From positions 9,021,395-9,085,394 of the forward strand of contig OY727100.1 in NCBI GenBank assembly GCA_963402885.1: a stretch of 64,000 nt of DNA, written 5' to 3'. The stretch is from Antedon bifida (Eukaryota; Echinodermata; Crinoidea; Comatulida; Antedonidae). Made by a program: the position numbers and the translations under genes. Under the pieces are notes generated by a model. That model had not been told where the DNA came from. It ran no database searches and was given only the letters and a program-made list of their open reading frames with translations. Positions 42,931 to 56,800 of this stretch are shown here, one piece after another. Numbering within the stretch: the first letter of the stretch is position 1; every line of letters begins with the position of its first letter.

Positions 42931-43773
42931 TTTCTGTATCTCTTTACACAAAATAGATGTAAAAATTTATAAAAACAATTGACGCAATTATTTCAAAGTT
43001 TAACATTATTTTCCATCAACTAAATATTTCAATGCAAAATACTGTTTTTCTGGCAATTAATTGAAATAAACCTGGCAACACATTCTCCTATTTTATCTAA
43101 ACTATTCGTATGACTCTAGTAGCATTATGACAAGCCACATATACATTTTATTATTGGATTAGCCATATTTAAATTGTGTTTCATGTTTTTTGTTTGTTGA
43201 TATTTTGTTTTTTTTTTTTTTGTATTTTTCGTATTTTCCTGGCAACACAAAACTTATGTACGAAATTTACCCCAGTGTTTTTTTCGTGATTATTGTTGAC
43301 AAACCTATTGACTATCAAATTACAAAACCTTATTGATATAAAAACACCACTTTGGAAGTTATAGGTACGTTTATGAGGTATACTTTTATAAAAAAAATAT
43401 TTTTTAAAAACACCCCTTTTTAAAATAATGGTATCAACCAAACTCCATTTTGTAAATTTTTTTTTTCTACATTAAATGGAACTCAATACGTGTTGTTTAC
43501 ACTGCTATAAACAAAAACTGTATACTGTAAGTATTTTTGGTTAAAATAAGTATATAAGTTTGTACTTTTTCAATATAGAAAATCTGTGAAAAATGGCAAA
43601 AACATCAAAATTTGGATAATTGACCGTTGTCATGGCAACGGAGGCTAAAAATTAAAATGAATGTTGTAGATATGCTTTTTATTGAAATGTCTATTCATGG
43701 TAAAAATTTGAGAGAAATCCATTTTTTCACATCTGCCACCAAATCTTTGATTTTTACAGACAATGGCTCTTAA

Positions 43774-44500
43774 ATATTATTATCAATCAGTAAGGCTAGT
43801 TTCAAGGAACTAATCCCTAAAAGACAGTGTTACAATAGAAGAGGTGAGGCAAGGTGAGTGTAGTGTGCAAGGAGGTGATGATGTTAGCTGGTAATGTAGA
43901 TTTCAGTTTATTTAGTACATCAATGGTTTGGGAGATATTATTGGAAATTTAAGCTAAATGAAGCTTCCAGTTTAGTTTGTTGAACACCAATTGTGCTGTC
44001 AACTTGTTTAATAGAAGTGTGATCGATAAATCCAAAGTGTTTGCTATCAACAATAAAGTTACATTCGGAGATATCTGAGATCTGTTGTTGAATCGATAAC
44101 AATCTTGTGTTTAGTAAGCAGGTTATCCGTCCATCAATAGACCACGCGGCTTCCATTCACTCCAACAATTTGTTTTCTTAATTATTTTGCAGAAATGTAA
44201 TGATACTTCCATGTTTCGATGCCGTACCCTTCGATTAACAATTTTACCCTATTTTTTAGAAATAAGGTTCTCGACGCACGTAACTAAAGTTGTTCGCAAT
44301 GCTTGCGTACGTGTAGATAGATTTGTTTACAAAGTGTATAGTGTGCATGTTGTGAAATAGCGTTAAAGATAACGTCTACGTGCTCCTGCGAAAGTTCTCT
44401 ATTAATATTTATTAAATGATGATGATGATAATGACGACGATGATGATGATAGATAATATTTTATATAGGGCCTGGTGATGACACAATAGTTTTAACTACA
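43774..44500. other. Intergenic, microsatellite only
   Basis: A (GAT)n-type microsatellite lies near 44417-44450. A minus-strand frame at 43938-44156 has no recognisable features. Confidence 0.4.
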
Positions 44501-44504
44501 CGTA

Positions 44505-44712
44505 TAATGGAGTGCAGTTGTGGCTTGGTGGCTATGATGCTTAGCTACCACTCCAAGGGTCCTGGATTTTTTCTAAGGACAAAATTACAACTCAGAGCCT
44601 CTTGTGTATATGTTTGTCTTGTGAACCTCTGAGGGTCCCTAATGATCAGCAATTGCTGGATGGATCACCCTCATTAAATATGGTCCAAAAAAAAATAATA
44701 ATAAAGCCTTAG
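44505..44712 (+). mobile_element. tRNA-derived SINE
   Basis: The tRNA-like head gtggcttggtggctatgat resembles an A box. It is followed by taccactccaagggtcctgg and a non-tRNA body, and ends in an A-rich tail (ccaaaaaaaaataataataa). The B box is degraded (gggtcctggatttt). Confidence 0.5.
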
Positions 44713-44974
44713 ACCATCTCTCTAGTTTGTTGTTGTAGTTTAATGTGGATTGTAAAACGAATGTGAAACAGCATCCTAATAAATTACTTTAACCACTTTT
44801 GTTTAATTAGTTGATAACTGTTTTTTTTAGGAATACATTTTCTTGAACATCTGTTCATTAAAACCTGTATACTGTAAATCACATCAGTAAGAACACGTGG
44901 GAATGTTAACAAACTATGATTCGCCATAGTGATGAATAATTAGTCATTAAGTAGGCTACAAGTAAAGCGAAATG

Positions 44975-45095
44975 GTTGGGGCGACTTTTTCTCATTCTCA
45001 CAGATTTCCTCATCTTATCGTTTCAAATTAATTAATTAAATTTCAATATATCACCGGGCGGTTTAGAATTAATGTTCTATGCCTAATATTGTTAT
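44975..45095 (+). mobile_element. 5'-truncated fragment of the tRNA-bearing repeat
   Basis: It starts inside the tRNA 3' end (ggttggggcg) and follows the 15820-15935 body closely (tttttctcattctcacagat, accgggcggtttagaattaa), ending in TA-rich sequence. The truncation at the tRNA end suggests retroposition. Confidence 0.75.
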
Positions 45096-48000
45096 ATATA
45101 TTATTATATATATTTATTATTTTTAATTTCATGTATTGTGAATGTATATACTGAATTAATATATTTCCCCAAGAGAAAAAAAATGACAAACTAATCGGTC
45201 CACGTAAAGCGCTTTGATAGTAATGCCACTACAGAAATGTTATGAGTTTATGTAATTTTGGAGTTTTAATCTCAAAATGCTTTTCTGTCTATCTTTTGTT
45301 ATCATTTTATTACTGTAACCTTTTCACCGAATTGTTTCTGAAATATTAAATGTGATTAATTGTAATGAAATGTATAATAATGTGTATACAGGATCAATAC
45401 ACTAAATGATTTATTAATATTTTCACTCTTTTTCGGCCGAATCCCCTGTACGGTCAATGATACTGAAAGTTAACAAAAAGCGCAAGGAAGGTTCATGGCG
45501 GTGCAGGTATATTTACATTTTACAATTTGGAGCAATATGTTTGTGAACAACACTCTACATTTTATTATATTATGTATCGACATTTCTTTTTGTTTAATTT
45601 ATTTACTTTCAATAAATTGAATTTAATTAATATTGTAAAATAACAATAGATAATAATGATTTAAAAAGGAAATTTTCTGTACACAAGAGAAAATAACAAC
45701 GTGATCATATGTATATGATACACCAATATTACAGAAACATGAATCAATTCTTGTATACATGCCACCGTGAACTTCCTTCAAAACTACATTAATAGATTTC
45801 TAATAAAGAATAATGATGATCTATGAAATGTCACATCAACAAAAACGGTATCAGCTAACCCGCTCTGGGTATACAACACGTTTCCATTTTTGTGTTGTCA
45901 ATCGATTCATATACCAAGAGCTTTACGACGTGTGCCATTTTACACTTTTGAGTGATGTTTGATAAAAACATTCAATCGTTATCGTGCCTGTGCCTTTTGC
46001 AAATTTAGTTTGGTGAAACCTTGTCGCAGAAAGGTGTGAAACTTTGCATAGAAGTGTCACTTGCTCGAGTTAGAATCAGAACAGCAACACTTTAAGAAAA
46101 GCACAGCTATATACGTATGAATAAACACAAGTCGATATTTCCTCTAATTAACTCTTCTTCAATAAACTCCACCATACTCCATAGTTAATTTGCAGCTGGA
46201 TGAGAAACCACACTTTGATTGTTCTATTTTAGTAGCCAGAATCGTGTATATCTTTGAGACAGTCTTCTAAAATTGGTCTGTCATACAGTAAAACTAATCC
46301 ACACCTGGATAAATGTATTCGGTTGGTTAAAAAAACAACAAGAAAATGCCCAATTCTTCAGAGTTCATATGACAGAAAAGTATTTAGCAGCTAGATTATT
46401 AAAAGTCTATCTAGTTGAGTTTTGGAATGTTCCAGTAAAACTTGTTTTACTGTATTTTTTATTTAATAATTGATCTTGAAAAAGCAACATTACTAACATC
46501 TGAATACTGATTGATTTTCACTCATGATGTTTCTTAGACAAATATATAAACACCACATGCACAGAATAAAATCCAAATTACAGCTAGTAAAGTACCATTT
46601 ATTTTACCTTTGCTATGTACTTTTAGACGAGAGTGATGATTAATTGTACGTCATCATACCAAAGTGATCACTTGGAATTCTATGAAGAATAATGGCAATT
46701 GTTAATCAATCAACACCCTTAGCAACAGTCATGGTCGATTGATCTATTATAAAATTATCGTCCAGTCATCAATATTGGTAACCGTACAATATGAAGATGA
46801 GTTGATATACATCTGGTTCTTGTCTTGCTTGTAGCATTTGGTGTGGTCAATGAATTTTTTGAAGTAAAATCAACAATTCCTACTTCAATGTATTTATTGT
46901 AAATAATATACAAGCAATTCAGTTTTTGTCTGTAATGAGGAAAATACAAGCACAGATATTATATTGTTATAATCATTATTTTGTGTAACTCTTTGACCTA
47001 ACTAGATTTTTACAACATTAAGCACATTAACTAGAGTCAGGGCGTTTAACATTCCAACTTCTTCCTCCAATATCTCATCCTAATCTACACAGGCTGTAAC
47101 ATTATGGAAGTAAGCGCTTGACATAATTATTAGTATCTCGACACAGCCTCCGATATTGTCCTTCCTTGTGTAAAACTGCATATTCTGGTTGTAAAGAAAA
47201 CGCGTAAAAGACAAATGTCCTTCTTCATAATATATAATAGCAATTTCAATCTCAGTAATAATTATATATTGAACATCAATTTGTTTGCATGTATCTTAAT
47301 AACACACGCTTTATGGATAACCAGAATTTATTAAGAATATCAATGAAAGATAATTGATCTTTATTAACTTGGGATAATTTTAATAATGTGTACCCTACCA
47401 TTAATAATTATCTTTCAGTAGAATGTAAGGAGGGCGAGGAGAAGGTTTTGTTCCGTTCTTCAAAATGATAAACATAGGATTGTTTGGCTTGCTTGCGTAT
47501 TCACATTCATGTAATCAATTGATCAATTCGATCTAAATATACTTATATTTTTATGAATTACCCTCTTATGGGGAAGAAATTACTTTTCCTTATCCTAATT
47601 TTTAGTTGTCCAAAACAACCTCTTCTTCACAGTTTAATAGTAGTGGTCGATATGGTTTTATTGAAATGTCACTTCCTATTTCTTCTTTGAACTAATGTTC
47701 AAATATTATTTAACTATTTATTTTGAGTCATTGTGAAATTATATCATTATATTTTAGCTCGTGACGCAAGCAGTGTAAAAATAATACAAATTTAGATTAT
47801 ATATACACAATAAAATTAAATATTGATACGTATACGCATGGAGTAAATAATAACTTCTATAACGTCATTGTGATTGTAATATTACATAACAATAGAGTTT
47901 GTTTGTAATCGAGATATTAATAGACCTATATCTGACTTCTACGTACACGATGCATAATTTTTATATCCAGTTTAACCTTTGAAAATGTAACAGTAAAAAT

Positions 48001-48289
48001 TAAAATTGTAATTAATGGAGTATTTTGCTGTTAAAAATAACGCGGTAAGACAATGTGACTCTAGCGTACTATAACAGATACTGAACAAAATATATTGTAT
48101 ACTTATCTTATTTGAGGTAGTCTACTTAGTAATAATACGCAGTATCTTAATCTACGGATTGGTCTACGTCAGAATTATGGTGATATAGATATTTACGCCA
48201 CGTTGGCTTAAACTTGGAGAGACGCAAAGGACGGATATATATGCAAGGCAAGCGAGTTTATCACTCACAAGCGGCAAATCACTTACGTC
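45096..48289. other. Intergenic, nothing recognised
   Basis: 3.2 kb of AT-rich sequence. The short frames (for example 46273-46473) have no known domain and no splice context I can support. Confidence 0.4.
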
Positions 48290-48690
48290 GTGGCTTACAT
48301 CCCTGTTCCTAGTGGGAAGCAATCTTAAAGTTGGGTTCCCAAAAAGCTTGGTTCCCACTAGAGACGCAATGCGAAGACGCGAGTTGACCAATGACAAGCA
48401 GCAGTTCGAATAATCCATCGCTTGTGATTGGTCGAATGTCCTTGTGCTGCGTTTTCAGTGGGAACTAAGCATTATTAAGAGAAGCAACGCAAGGATGTCG
48501 ACGCAGCGCAAACGAGTTACCAATCACAAGCGACAGTTGACCATTGGTCTAATCACTTACGTTGCGTTTACGTTATTGCGTTGGGTCTCTACTAAAGCGT
48601 GGTTCCCACTAGTCGCTTGTGATTGGTCTAATCACTTACGTTGCGCTTACGTTATTGCGTTGAGTCTCTAGTTAACCAAGCATTAGCACG
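48290..48690. repeat. Inverted/direct repeat element with CCAAT-like words
   Basis: The phrase ggttcccactag occurs near 48350 and 48602. The phrase cttgtgattggtctaatcac and its inverse (gaccaatgacaag, accaatcacaag) occur several times, as do cttacgttgcg(t/c)ttacg and ttattgcgttg. It looks like a composite MITE or nested copies of one. The overlapping frames share these repeats and are not genes. Confidence 0.6.
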
Positions 48691-50150
48691 TACAGCGTTT
48701 CACCTTGGTTTAATGCACATTGTATTGCTGATACTAAATGTTAACAAATTTCATTTGATTCTACAATCTTGTAAAACTAGTGTTATTTTGGATAGATCTG
48801 GTGCGCTTCGAATTGATAATAATATGCGCATACGTTGTAGAATTGTTATTTCAATGAATAAAACTCCAGTTGAGCACGTCTTGTCTGGATTTCCATAGAC
48901 TAAAGGACATTAACCTTTCTTCTGGTGCCACTAATCAAATATAAATGTAATTTGTGAATATATGATTAAAATTTACATCACCACATTTGAATTGTAGTGC
49001 AGAAAACTCAGGCTATACGAATCATTGAAATAGGCCTACCGATAATATAAAAAAAAAACCTTAAAGAGGAGAGTGAAGTGTGTAAACATTGTTAAAATAA
49101 ACAATACCGTAACATATTATTATTATTATTATTCAAATATCTGTCAGTAAAGTTTGATATTTTGGCATTATTTTAATTTGCGAATTCCTCCTCATTTTGG
49201 ATATGTGAAGCACATCTAATAATCGGGTTTTCCCATTTCTCATTTTGCATATAGGCTACAGGTATATTCATTTAATTCATTTACTGTCTTTATTTCAGTC
49301 CAGCAACAACATATCACATTATGAAACCTAAATTCACATTTGAGAAGTTGCTTTCGAAAGCTCAAGTATGATGAAAGAGACTGTACAAATGAATTTCTGT
49401 GGTTAATGAGACGCGCAACTTGCTACTACGGCGAAAGTGCATTTCGAGCACCTGCATTGTGAATGTTAAAAGCCAAGCTTGCTTGTTGCTGCATAGGCTA
49501 GCTTGACAGATGCTGCTAATAGCTAAGCTGTATTTTACCCAAATAACTAAAACTGCTGAATTTGTGATTTATAATAGCTGTTTTAATAGTCAAATTTAAC
49601 TAGGAAAATGATTATATGATTGATATTTTATTTGAATTATGTTGTTATGTGTTAAAATGACTGTATTATTTGCTAATCGTGGGGCGCTTTATTGTATTGT
49701 ATTTAGGGCCATGTAACCCTGATCTAATTAATTATGTTAGCCTAGCGATCATATACGAGAATCGTTTGTTTATAGAACGGAACTAACTCGTGTTGCTACT
49801 ATTGATTGTGTTTAAGGCCAATAGCGTTTTGCATGTAGGCCTAAATATAATGGTATGTCTCCCTCCTAACCAAAAAAAGCTAACTTTAAAAATCTATATT
49901 AGAAAACAATCGAGTGCCCGAGGCTGTTTAAGACGAGAAAAAATGAAATTAATTATGTTTTATTCATTAGGCCTAAATGTAAATGCATGAATATGAACAG
50001 ATGACTTTTATATTGTGATTAGTAATTGAGTACATATTCGTCGTCATGTGTTATTAATGCATCGCCCAACTGTTAATCAACAAGACCATAATGAAAACGC
50101 GTTATGATTTATATTTTTTTATCTGCATCCTCATCAAAAATTGATAACAA
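48691..50150. other. Intergenic / upstream region, nothing recognised
   Basis: AT-rich, with a (TTA)n microsatellite near 49118-49133. No convincing gene. Confidence 0.4.
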
Positions 50151-50164
50151 TAGACAGAAATTAA

Positions 50165-50690
50165 AGCGCTTGTGAGTCATGCGTTTTGATTGGGTAAAAC
50201 CTCCTGACGTCACTGGTAGTTTGTCATAAATAGCAGACGGTACATTTCAATCGTACAGTCTTTTAATGTTCTAACAGGCGCTGTGTCATGATCTTTATTG
50301 AAGACAACAAACTGAGTAGATAGATATTTAAGGCAAGTTTCATATTGATATCTGTCTAAACACAGCGAGTCAGTAACTCGACGTTTGTATCGATTTCCTA
50401 ATTGCGTTTTACAATTGTGTTGACTTGACTGCGGCCTGGTATTACTCCAGCCAGCTTATTGATCATTTTTGGCGGAATCTTAGACAACTGACAGCGGGAG
50501 AAAACAAGTTCTCTTGTAACTTATTTCTTGTTGATCTGGGTGTTTCAGACATCTTGAATAGGCATTTGAGTCACTAACGTATCAAGAAGTTCATTCAGAG
50601 TAGCAGATTCAATTGATCGACATTGTTATATTATTTGTTGAACAATAATGTTTTAAAAAGTAGTGTAACAAAGCCGTTTGAAGTGTTATC
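50165..50690 (+). promoter_or_regulatory. Putative promoter and 5'UTR of the RGK GTPase gene
   Basis: In order: AP-1-like TGAGTCA at 50173-50179, a perfect palindromic CRE TGACGTCA at 50205-50212, and a TATA-like ATAAATA at 50226-50232. Transcription would start near 50255-50260, giving a 5'UTR of about 430 nt if unspliced. Spacing and order suit a regulated TATA promoter. Mammalian GEM is a cAMP/CREB-responsive early gene, so the CRE is in character. Function is inferred. Confidence 0.5.
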
Positions 50691-50889
50691 ATGACAATCA
50701 AGGGACCACGCGCGCGTAGCGCAAGTGCACCATCTTTGAGTTTTGATGTTCTAGAAGAGTATCACCATGACGGTAGGCCACACATCATACGTGTAATATT
50801 GCTTGGATGTTCTGGAGTTGGAAAGTCTGCACTAATTGAGACGTTTGGCTCTTCCTCAGACTCTAATGATGAACTCTCAAGAGAACACG
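50691..50889 (+). CDS. RGK gene exon 1: N-terminal extension and G1 loop
   Basis: 66 codons plus one base, ending at donor CACG|GTAAGG. It contains RARSASAPS and VILLGCSGVGKSALIETF. Reading through the donor gives a 110-codon frame ending at 51023, which lacks family similarity beyond the splice site. Confidence 0.9.
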
Positions 50890-53800
50890 GTAAGGGTTGT
50901 TTTTATCTAGCTCAATGTCAATGGAATTCACTTTGTGATTTTGGCTCACTAAATTACGTATACTCACTCATAACACTGAATCTTCACAAGACATGTCATC
51001 CAATTTTATACAAAGAGTCTTAGTTTATTGTTGTATCTTATTAATACGATACCGTACTAGCTAATAACAAGGCCAACAGCCATTAAGTCGCGTGCTACAA
51101 TAATAATAATAATAATAACTGGTACTTGATATAGCGCATTATGCTGAAAGCCTCAATGCGCTTTACAAAGACAGAACATTTTGAAAAATGCATAGTGATA
51201 CCGGACCGACAGACAGACAGACAGACCGACCGACCGACCGACATAATGAACTATAGAGTCGCGTCCACGCGACTAATAAACAACCACAATTTATTTACAG
51301 ATTTTAATTGTGTTTATGCCTATTTTGTTTTCTATGAACAACAATTGTGTACTAGATTGCTGTATTTATCAATGAATTGTAGTTTTCTCAATATAGAACG
51401 CGATCATAGCTTTAATGGGCATTCATGTAGACCTAGAATTTATACACGTATTGTAATTAATACTTATATTTTTATAGGACTAATTACGATACATATATAA
51501 TATCTTCTGATACTTTTATTTTTTCTCACAGCGTTCTGGTCTTTCATGCTTGTAATTATTGTATATTGTCCTTAGAGAAATTAGGATTAGCCTAAGTGGA
51601 TAAAGCATTAATTAGGTCCCTGGGACTTGATGTCGTGAATGTGTAGGTTTGTGGTCACATGATAATCAGGCCGAACTACAGTATGTAATGTATTTTTTTT
51701 TTTGTATTAGTTTGTTAATGACTATTAATATTTGTATAGATAACTAGTCTACATAATTTACATGTGATGGATTTCTTACTTATTCAAGGAATATTACACA
51801 TTATTAGTTTTATAATAAACCTACAGATAGATTTAGAGTAAATCATTGTTATCCACCGCTTCCAACCGGGATCAAATGTTGAAAACTAGACCATGCATAC
51901 ATCCGGTGCTCGCGGATTTTGGCCGCCGGAGCAGAATAGTTAGATAATACAGTAAACGTTGATTTCCGGTCATGCAATATCTTCAGGTGAACGACGTTGC
52001 ACACATTTGTTTACAAAAACATTGACCGTGGAATAGTACTTTCAATCGTTGAAATGGGAGAATACAATAACGTGATACGATATTACTCAAATTTGCAATG
52101 ATTTACTTAGGTGGTTTTAAGTTTTTTTTATGAACCACATAGCTGGGTTATGCAATAAACAAAAACTTTTTCTGAACTAACATTAAGATCTTAATAATAA
52201 TTTATAAACACAGGGAGGAGCACACACAGCCACATACACCTCATTCTCGACGTTCTGTAACATCAGCATAATTACCATCTATCTAAAAGTAGTTGACGAC
52301 GTCTTCCGACTCTACAAGCACTAACAAGTATACAGCATACAATTCGAGTATAGGCCTAATACTTTACCTTGTGACAACAGACAATATTTGATGTCAATTA
52401 TCATAATTGTTTCCAATAAATTTGATATTTACTAATATTTTATATTTCTCTGAAATGTCATAATAATGTTTTTATATCCAAATATAGAAATAATAATTTA
52501 GTCATTATCCATTTGCCTAAGTACATTGAAGTAAGATAGGATTGATGGGTTTGCTTATTATCCTAAGTGTCGACAGCAGTGTAGTAAGCAGCTCACTTGC
52601 TTATTATCTCCATCATAGATCACCGCAATTGTCAATTCTGTCAACTAATCATAGCAGAAACACAATTGAATTATTTCCTCAATAAATTAGTGATGGTTTA
52701 TCTGATGAAACTTCAACAAGGTCCCTGGATTTGTGAACTCGGGCGTAGTTACAGTAGTACATTAATGATATAACGGTTAAAAGCTTTTATTATTAGTCTT
52801 TAACAAGCTAATAATTTAGTAAGTTATTGTGGTTTATTAATTATCAGAAGATAAAACAAACATGCAGTAGTACTTAGGCAAACTATTCCGGGTTCGAATC
52901 TCGTTAATTTTTTGCTAAATGCTAACCATAAATCAACAGTTCTGAAAGCACGAGTTTAGAATTAAATCAGCGTGCAGTACCTGATTTTTAAAACAGTGCA
53001 TATAATAACCTGATATATAGTACGCCTATAGCGTTATTTGAAACGTGTTTTTTTTTTGTCGTATAGAGATATTTGTAAAGGATGAACAACAATATATCTC
53101 ACTTTCAAGTTAAATTTTAATCTTCTATTTCAGAGTTTAGGTATCTACCTATTTAGTAATTCTCGAGGGCGTATGTAACATTACATGCATACATACATCA
53201 TTAACTTAGATTTCAAGATAGTTCAGTATATCCAATACAATGTTATCGCTTTAATATGATACTTTAACTTACCTTAGGCCTATGCATTAGTGGATATTGC
53301 AACTGCTGAAACTTTTGATAAACTCGTCGAAATAATAAGATGTTTGTCAGATTAAAAGGAATGAGAAAATTATAAATACACTAATCATACAAGGTGAGAG
53401 GAAATAAAAATAATGAAAATCTACTACATTTATCAGACGTAATCTCAAATTAGACAAACTGAATCACATTTGAAGTATAAACCATGGACCGATACATTTT
53501 TATAGGTCCAAGGGTTAGACCATTATAGTTTTTAAACTATAATGGTGTCGACAGTGATACTAACAATTAAGGCATTTAAGCACATTCAAGTGAGACCATT
53601 ATTTTGAGTTAAAACTGAAAGCAATTAGTATCGGAAATTGAATTTTCTATATTATTTACATGTCTTCATTGCCTCTGGGTTTATGAATAATTGAGTTGGA
53701 GTGCAAAATATTAAATAGTAATAGTATATATAATAATAAACTTAATTTATTGGTACAATTAACAATTTAATAGGTTTTAGCACAATCAAGCTATAGTTTA

Positions 53801-56800
53801 GAAAGTTACAATGATCGACTGGACTCTCTTTTAGGACAGAAACTTACAAATGTAGTCTTGTGGATCTAATAATTTGAAACTTAAAATAACACACAATAAA
53901 GACACCTAATTTCTCGTATGGTATTATGTCTAGAAACTATTACAGCAGCTACAGTTTCTTGTCTCATCTACCACCTTTTTCCTACTATACATTACCCACA
54001 GTTTCTCGTCTCATCTACCACCTTTTTCCTACTATACATTACCCACAGTTTCTCGTCTCATCTACCACCTTTTTCCTACTATACATTACCCACAGTTTCT
54101 CGTCTCTAGACATGACAACGGAACACCTAAAGATTGTGATGTGTTGAATTTTGTTTCAACACTTTCTATTCAGGGAAGAGTGCAGTTCAACAACAACAGC
54201 AAATGTTCTTTTTCTCTCTGTGGCAAATACATTCATTCGTAACTTTTTTTATATTACTTACACACAATCTATAATTATTGTATGTTAAATGTGCCGTACT
54301 CGTCATGTATAATTGTTAATGAATTTTTATTGAGGCCTATTTTAGCAAGATTTAAGAACCAGTTACAAAGTAACGGTTGTGTGTGTGAGTGTGTCATACT
54401 CCAGTGTAAATAAACGGTGTGAACTAGGACGAGTGAACTATTATAAAATAGTATTTTTGGTGGACGCGTCCATGCCTATAAAAGATGTTAGTGAACCGAG
54501 TGTTAACGAACACACATTTACACGACGTAATTGATTTGCTGATGTACAAATGATTCTGCATACATCAGGTCTCCCTTGCTATTTCAAGTTATTGGTTCAA
54601 TCAAGTGACATTTAAATTGTTTATAATATAATATTCAATCTTACTTTTAGTTATTGGATATTACGTTTTTGACCATGTCACGCGTTTTGATTGAGACAAG
54701 TTTAGAGTATCGAATCTGCTTCCAGTGATGCACTCTGTCAACTATTTTAATTTCAGTGTATGGTTTACATGTATGCTAATATTTGTTTACAAAAATTAAA
54801 TTATATCAGTCTAATCTCGCCCTTGTATTTTGTGAACACGTCACAATATAAGTGCCTCGCATCATAAATATGTCATGCATTTGCTCATTTTTAAAGATCG
54901 TGTGTAAACTTTTTTTCTAATAAAATCTATAGTAAATTTCATTGGTTCATGTAATTTAATTAACCTTTACCATAGCTTTAGTAATATTTTTCTTCAGGTA
55001 TACCTAATACGAGCGATTTAAACTATCAGCATCTACCACACCATGTACTCTTAACATATCAGAAATGAAGTGGAAGTGTGCTGTTTATTAGACATAATAA
55101 TATAGTTCATTCTTATGGCGCATATAAGCAAACTCTCAATGTGCTGCACATTACTCCGGTCATTTTTTTATATCAAACACCTATGGAAACATACTCCATA
55201 CTCTGGTAATCAACGCAAAGATATGTTGCTAGCTCAAACTTAGGCCTTAAGATGTTCATTTTCATGTTAGATGTAGCAATAATTTGGCATGAAATGGTGG
55301 AATATAATACGTGGTTGGTTTCTGTGAACACATATTATTTCCTGAGATCTATGTGGTAGTCTTACCATGCTCATAAACTATCGTGACCATTTAAATAGGT
55401 TTTTCTCAATTTATTTTAAGTCTAAAGGTCATTTCAAATCAACTTTATATTTGTAAAACAATTTAACATGAAAAGGTTAACACTCTATATTTATGAAAAC
55501 GGCCATCAGTTAACTACTACAGAAATGAATCAAAAGTGGTATCATCAAAGGCCACTAAACAAAATATTCCAATGCTGCCGGGGACGTGGTTCATAAGCAT
55601 TTCCACTTATTACGTCTATTATCTAATACCATATTAAAAAGCATTGAAGAAGGATCACAATCTGTCGCTTGTCAATGATTTATATTTATTCATTTAATCT
55701 GTTTCAGTGTCAAAATTCACAGCTGTTGTACCGTTAGCACAAATTGTCTATTGTCAATAGGCCTATTGAATAATAAGGGATTTAGGCTAATCCAAGGTAC
55801 ATAAATGTATAAATAATTTGACATAATCACGTGTATTAGAACTATGCATTTTTTAATGTTTAATACTACAAAGTCTACTATTATTGTTGTTTGTTTATCA
55901 CAATTGTTTTCACTAAAGTAGTAATTCCCGTCAATGAGTTGTGTAGAGGTCTAGATGCTGAGAAAGTTTCCAATTCTAACCGTGTGCTTCACATCTTTAA
56001 TTATTCAATTAAATCAACATAACTTTTTGTCAATACCTTTTATTGATAAGGTATTGATTAGATATTCGTAAGCCATTTAAAATCAAAATTACCAACTGGG
56101 CTTGTATTATTCGCCAAACTGTTTGATTTCCTGATCATTTTGTATAACAGGGGGTAATATAGAGGTTAAGAGAAGCAATATTTTCTAAACTTATAAGCTC
56201 TTCTTGTGATATTCCCTTTCCATTTTTTCTTCACTGTATATTATGCTTATTTATGAATATTTTTTTAGAATGAAAATAAAGAAAGAATAAACCAAAAGTT
56301 GCAGAATTTACTTTCAAAATGTCTCTAATATTAATTACATTATTTTCAAAGGAGTTCACAAAAGATTACCACCATCAATCATTTACCTAAATTGATTCTA
56401 CATTATTACATGGAGCTAAATACGTACACTGACTGGCATTTTAACTCGAGCGTGTCATGACGTTACTAAATCAGAATTATCTTTATGCAATATTTCAAAA
56501 TAAAAGCAAAGAATTGATCCATTTGGTTTTGACGTGTCAAAATACAAGAATATTAACGATTTTATGGTACTTTTGCGGATTATTAGTAGGATTTCCTTAG
56601 TGTTTCCAGAGAGTTGTTTATTAAAAACAACTCCTGGTGTGTCTAGGAAAATATCGTATGTATTAATATCGGAGGTAAATTCTTAATGTTGATATAAAGT
56701 TGTTACATGGTAAACTATTATCATTGAACTTTCCTAAGATAGTATAATATACTCAATATTATTGAGACGACTTGTTAACTGGGTTTCTGCTGAGTTTCTC

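Larger units (their letters stand above)
39964..43773. mobile_element. 3.8 kb long-inverted-repeat (foldback) element
   Basis: The ends TTAAGAGCCATTGTCTGT and ACAGACAATGGCTCTTAA are exact inverses. Imperfect inverted matches continue inward for several hundred bases: atggatttct(t/c)tcaaattt, ccatggcaacgg/tgccatgacaacgg, aaaaaggggtgtttt, ccaaagtggtgt and actggggtaa. The arms are about 39964-40550 and 43200-43773. I see no transposase frame. The family is unknown. The flanking TTAA could be a target duplication, but it is also part of the inverted ends. Confidence 0.7.

Noticed and set aside
39964-43773. piggyBac assignment from TTAA at both ends
   Set aside because: The TTAA is part of the inverted terminus, and the adjoining GAGCC end does not fit the usual CCY start. 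Left as family unknown.
52855-52915. tRNA gene suggested by ggttcgaatctc
   Set aside because: Only a B-box word; no cloverleaf can be formed with the flanks. Probably a SINE scrap.
53918-54147. Two overlapping plus-strand frames (YHLFPTIHYPQF repeats)
   Set aside because: They translate a 48-bp tandem repeat inside RGK intron 1.
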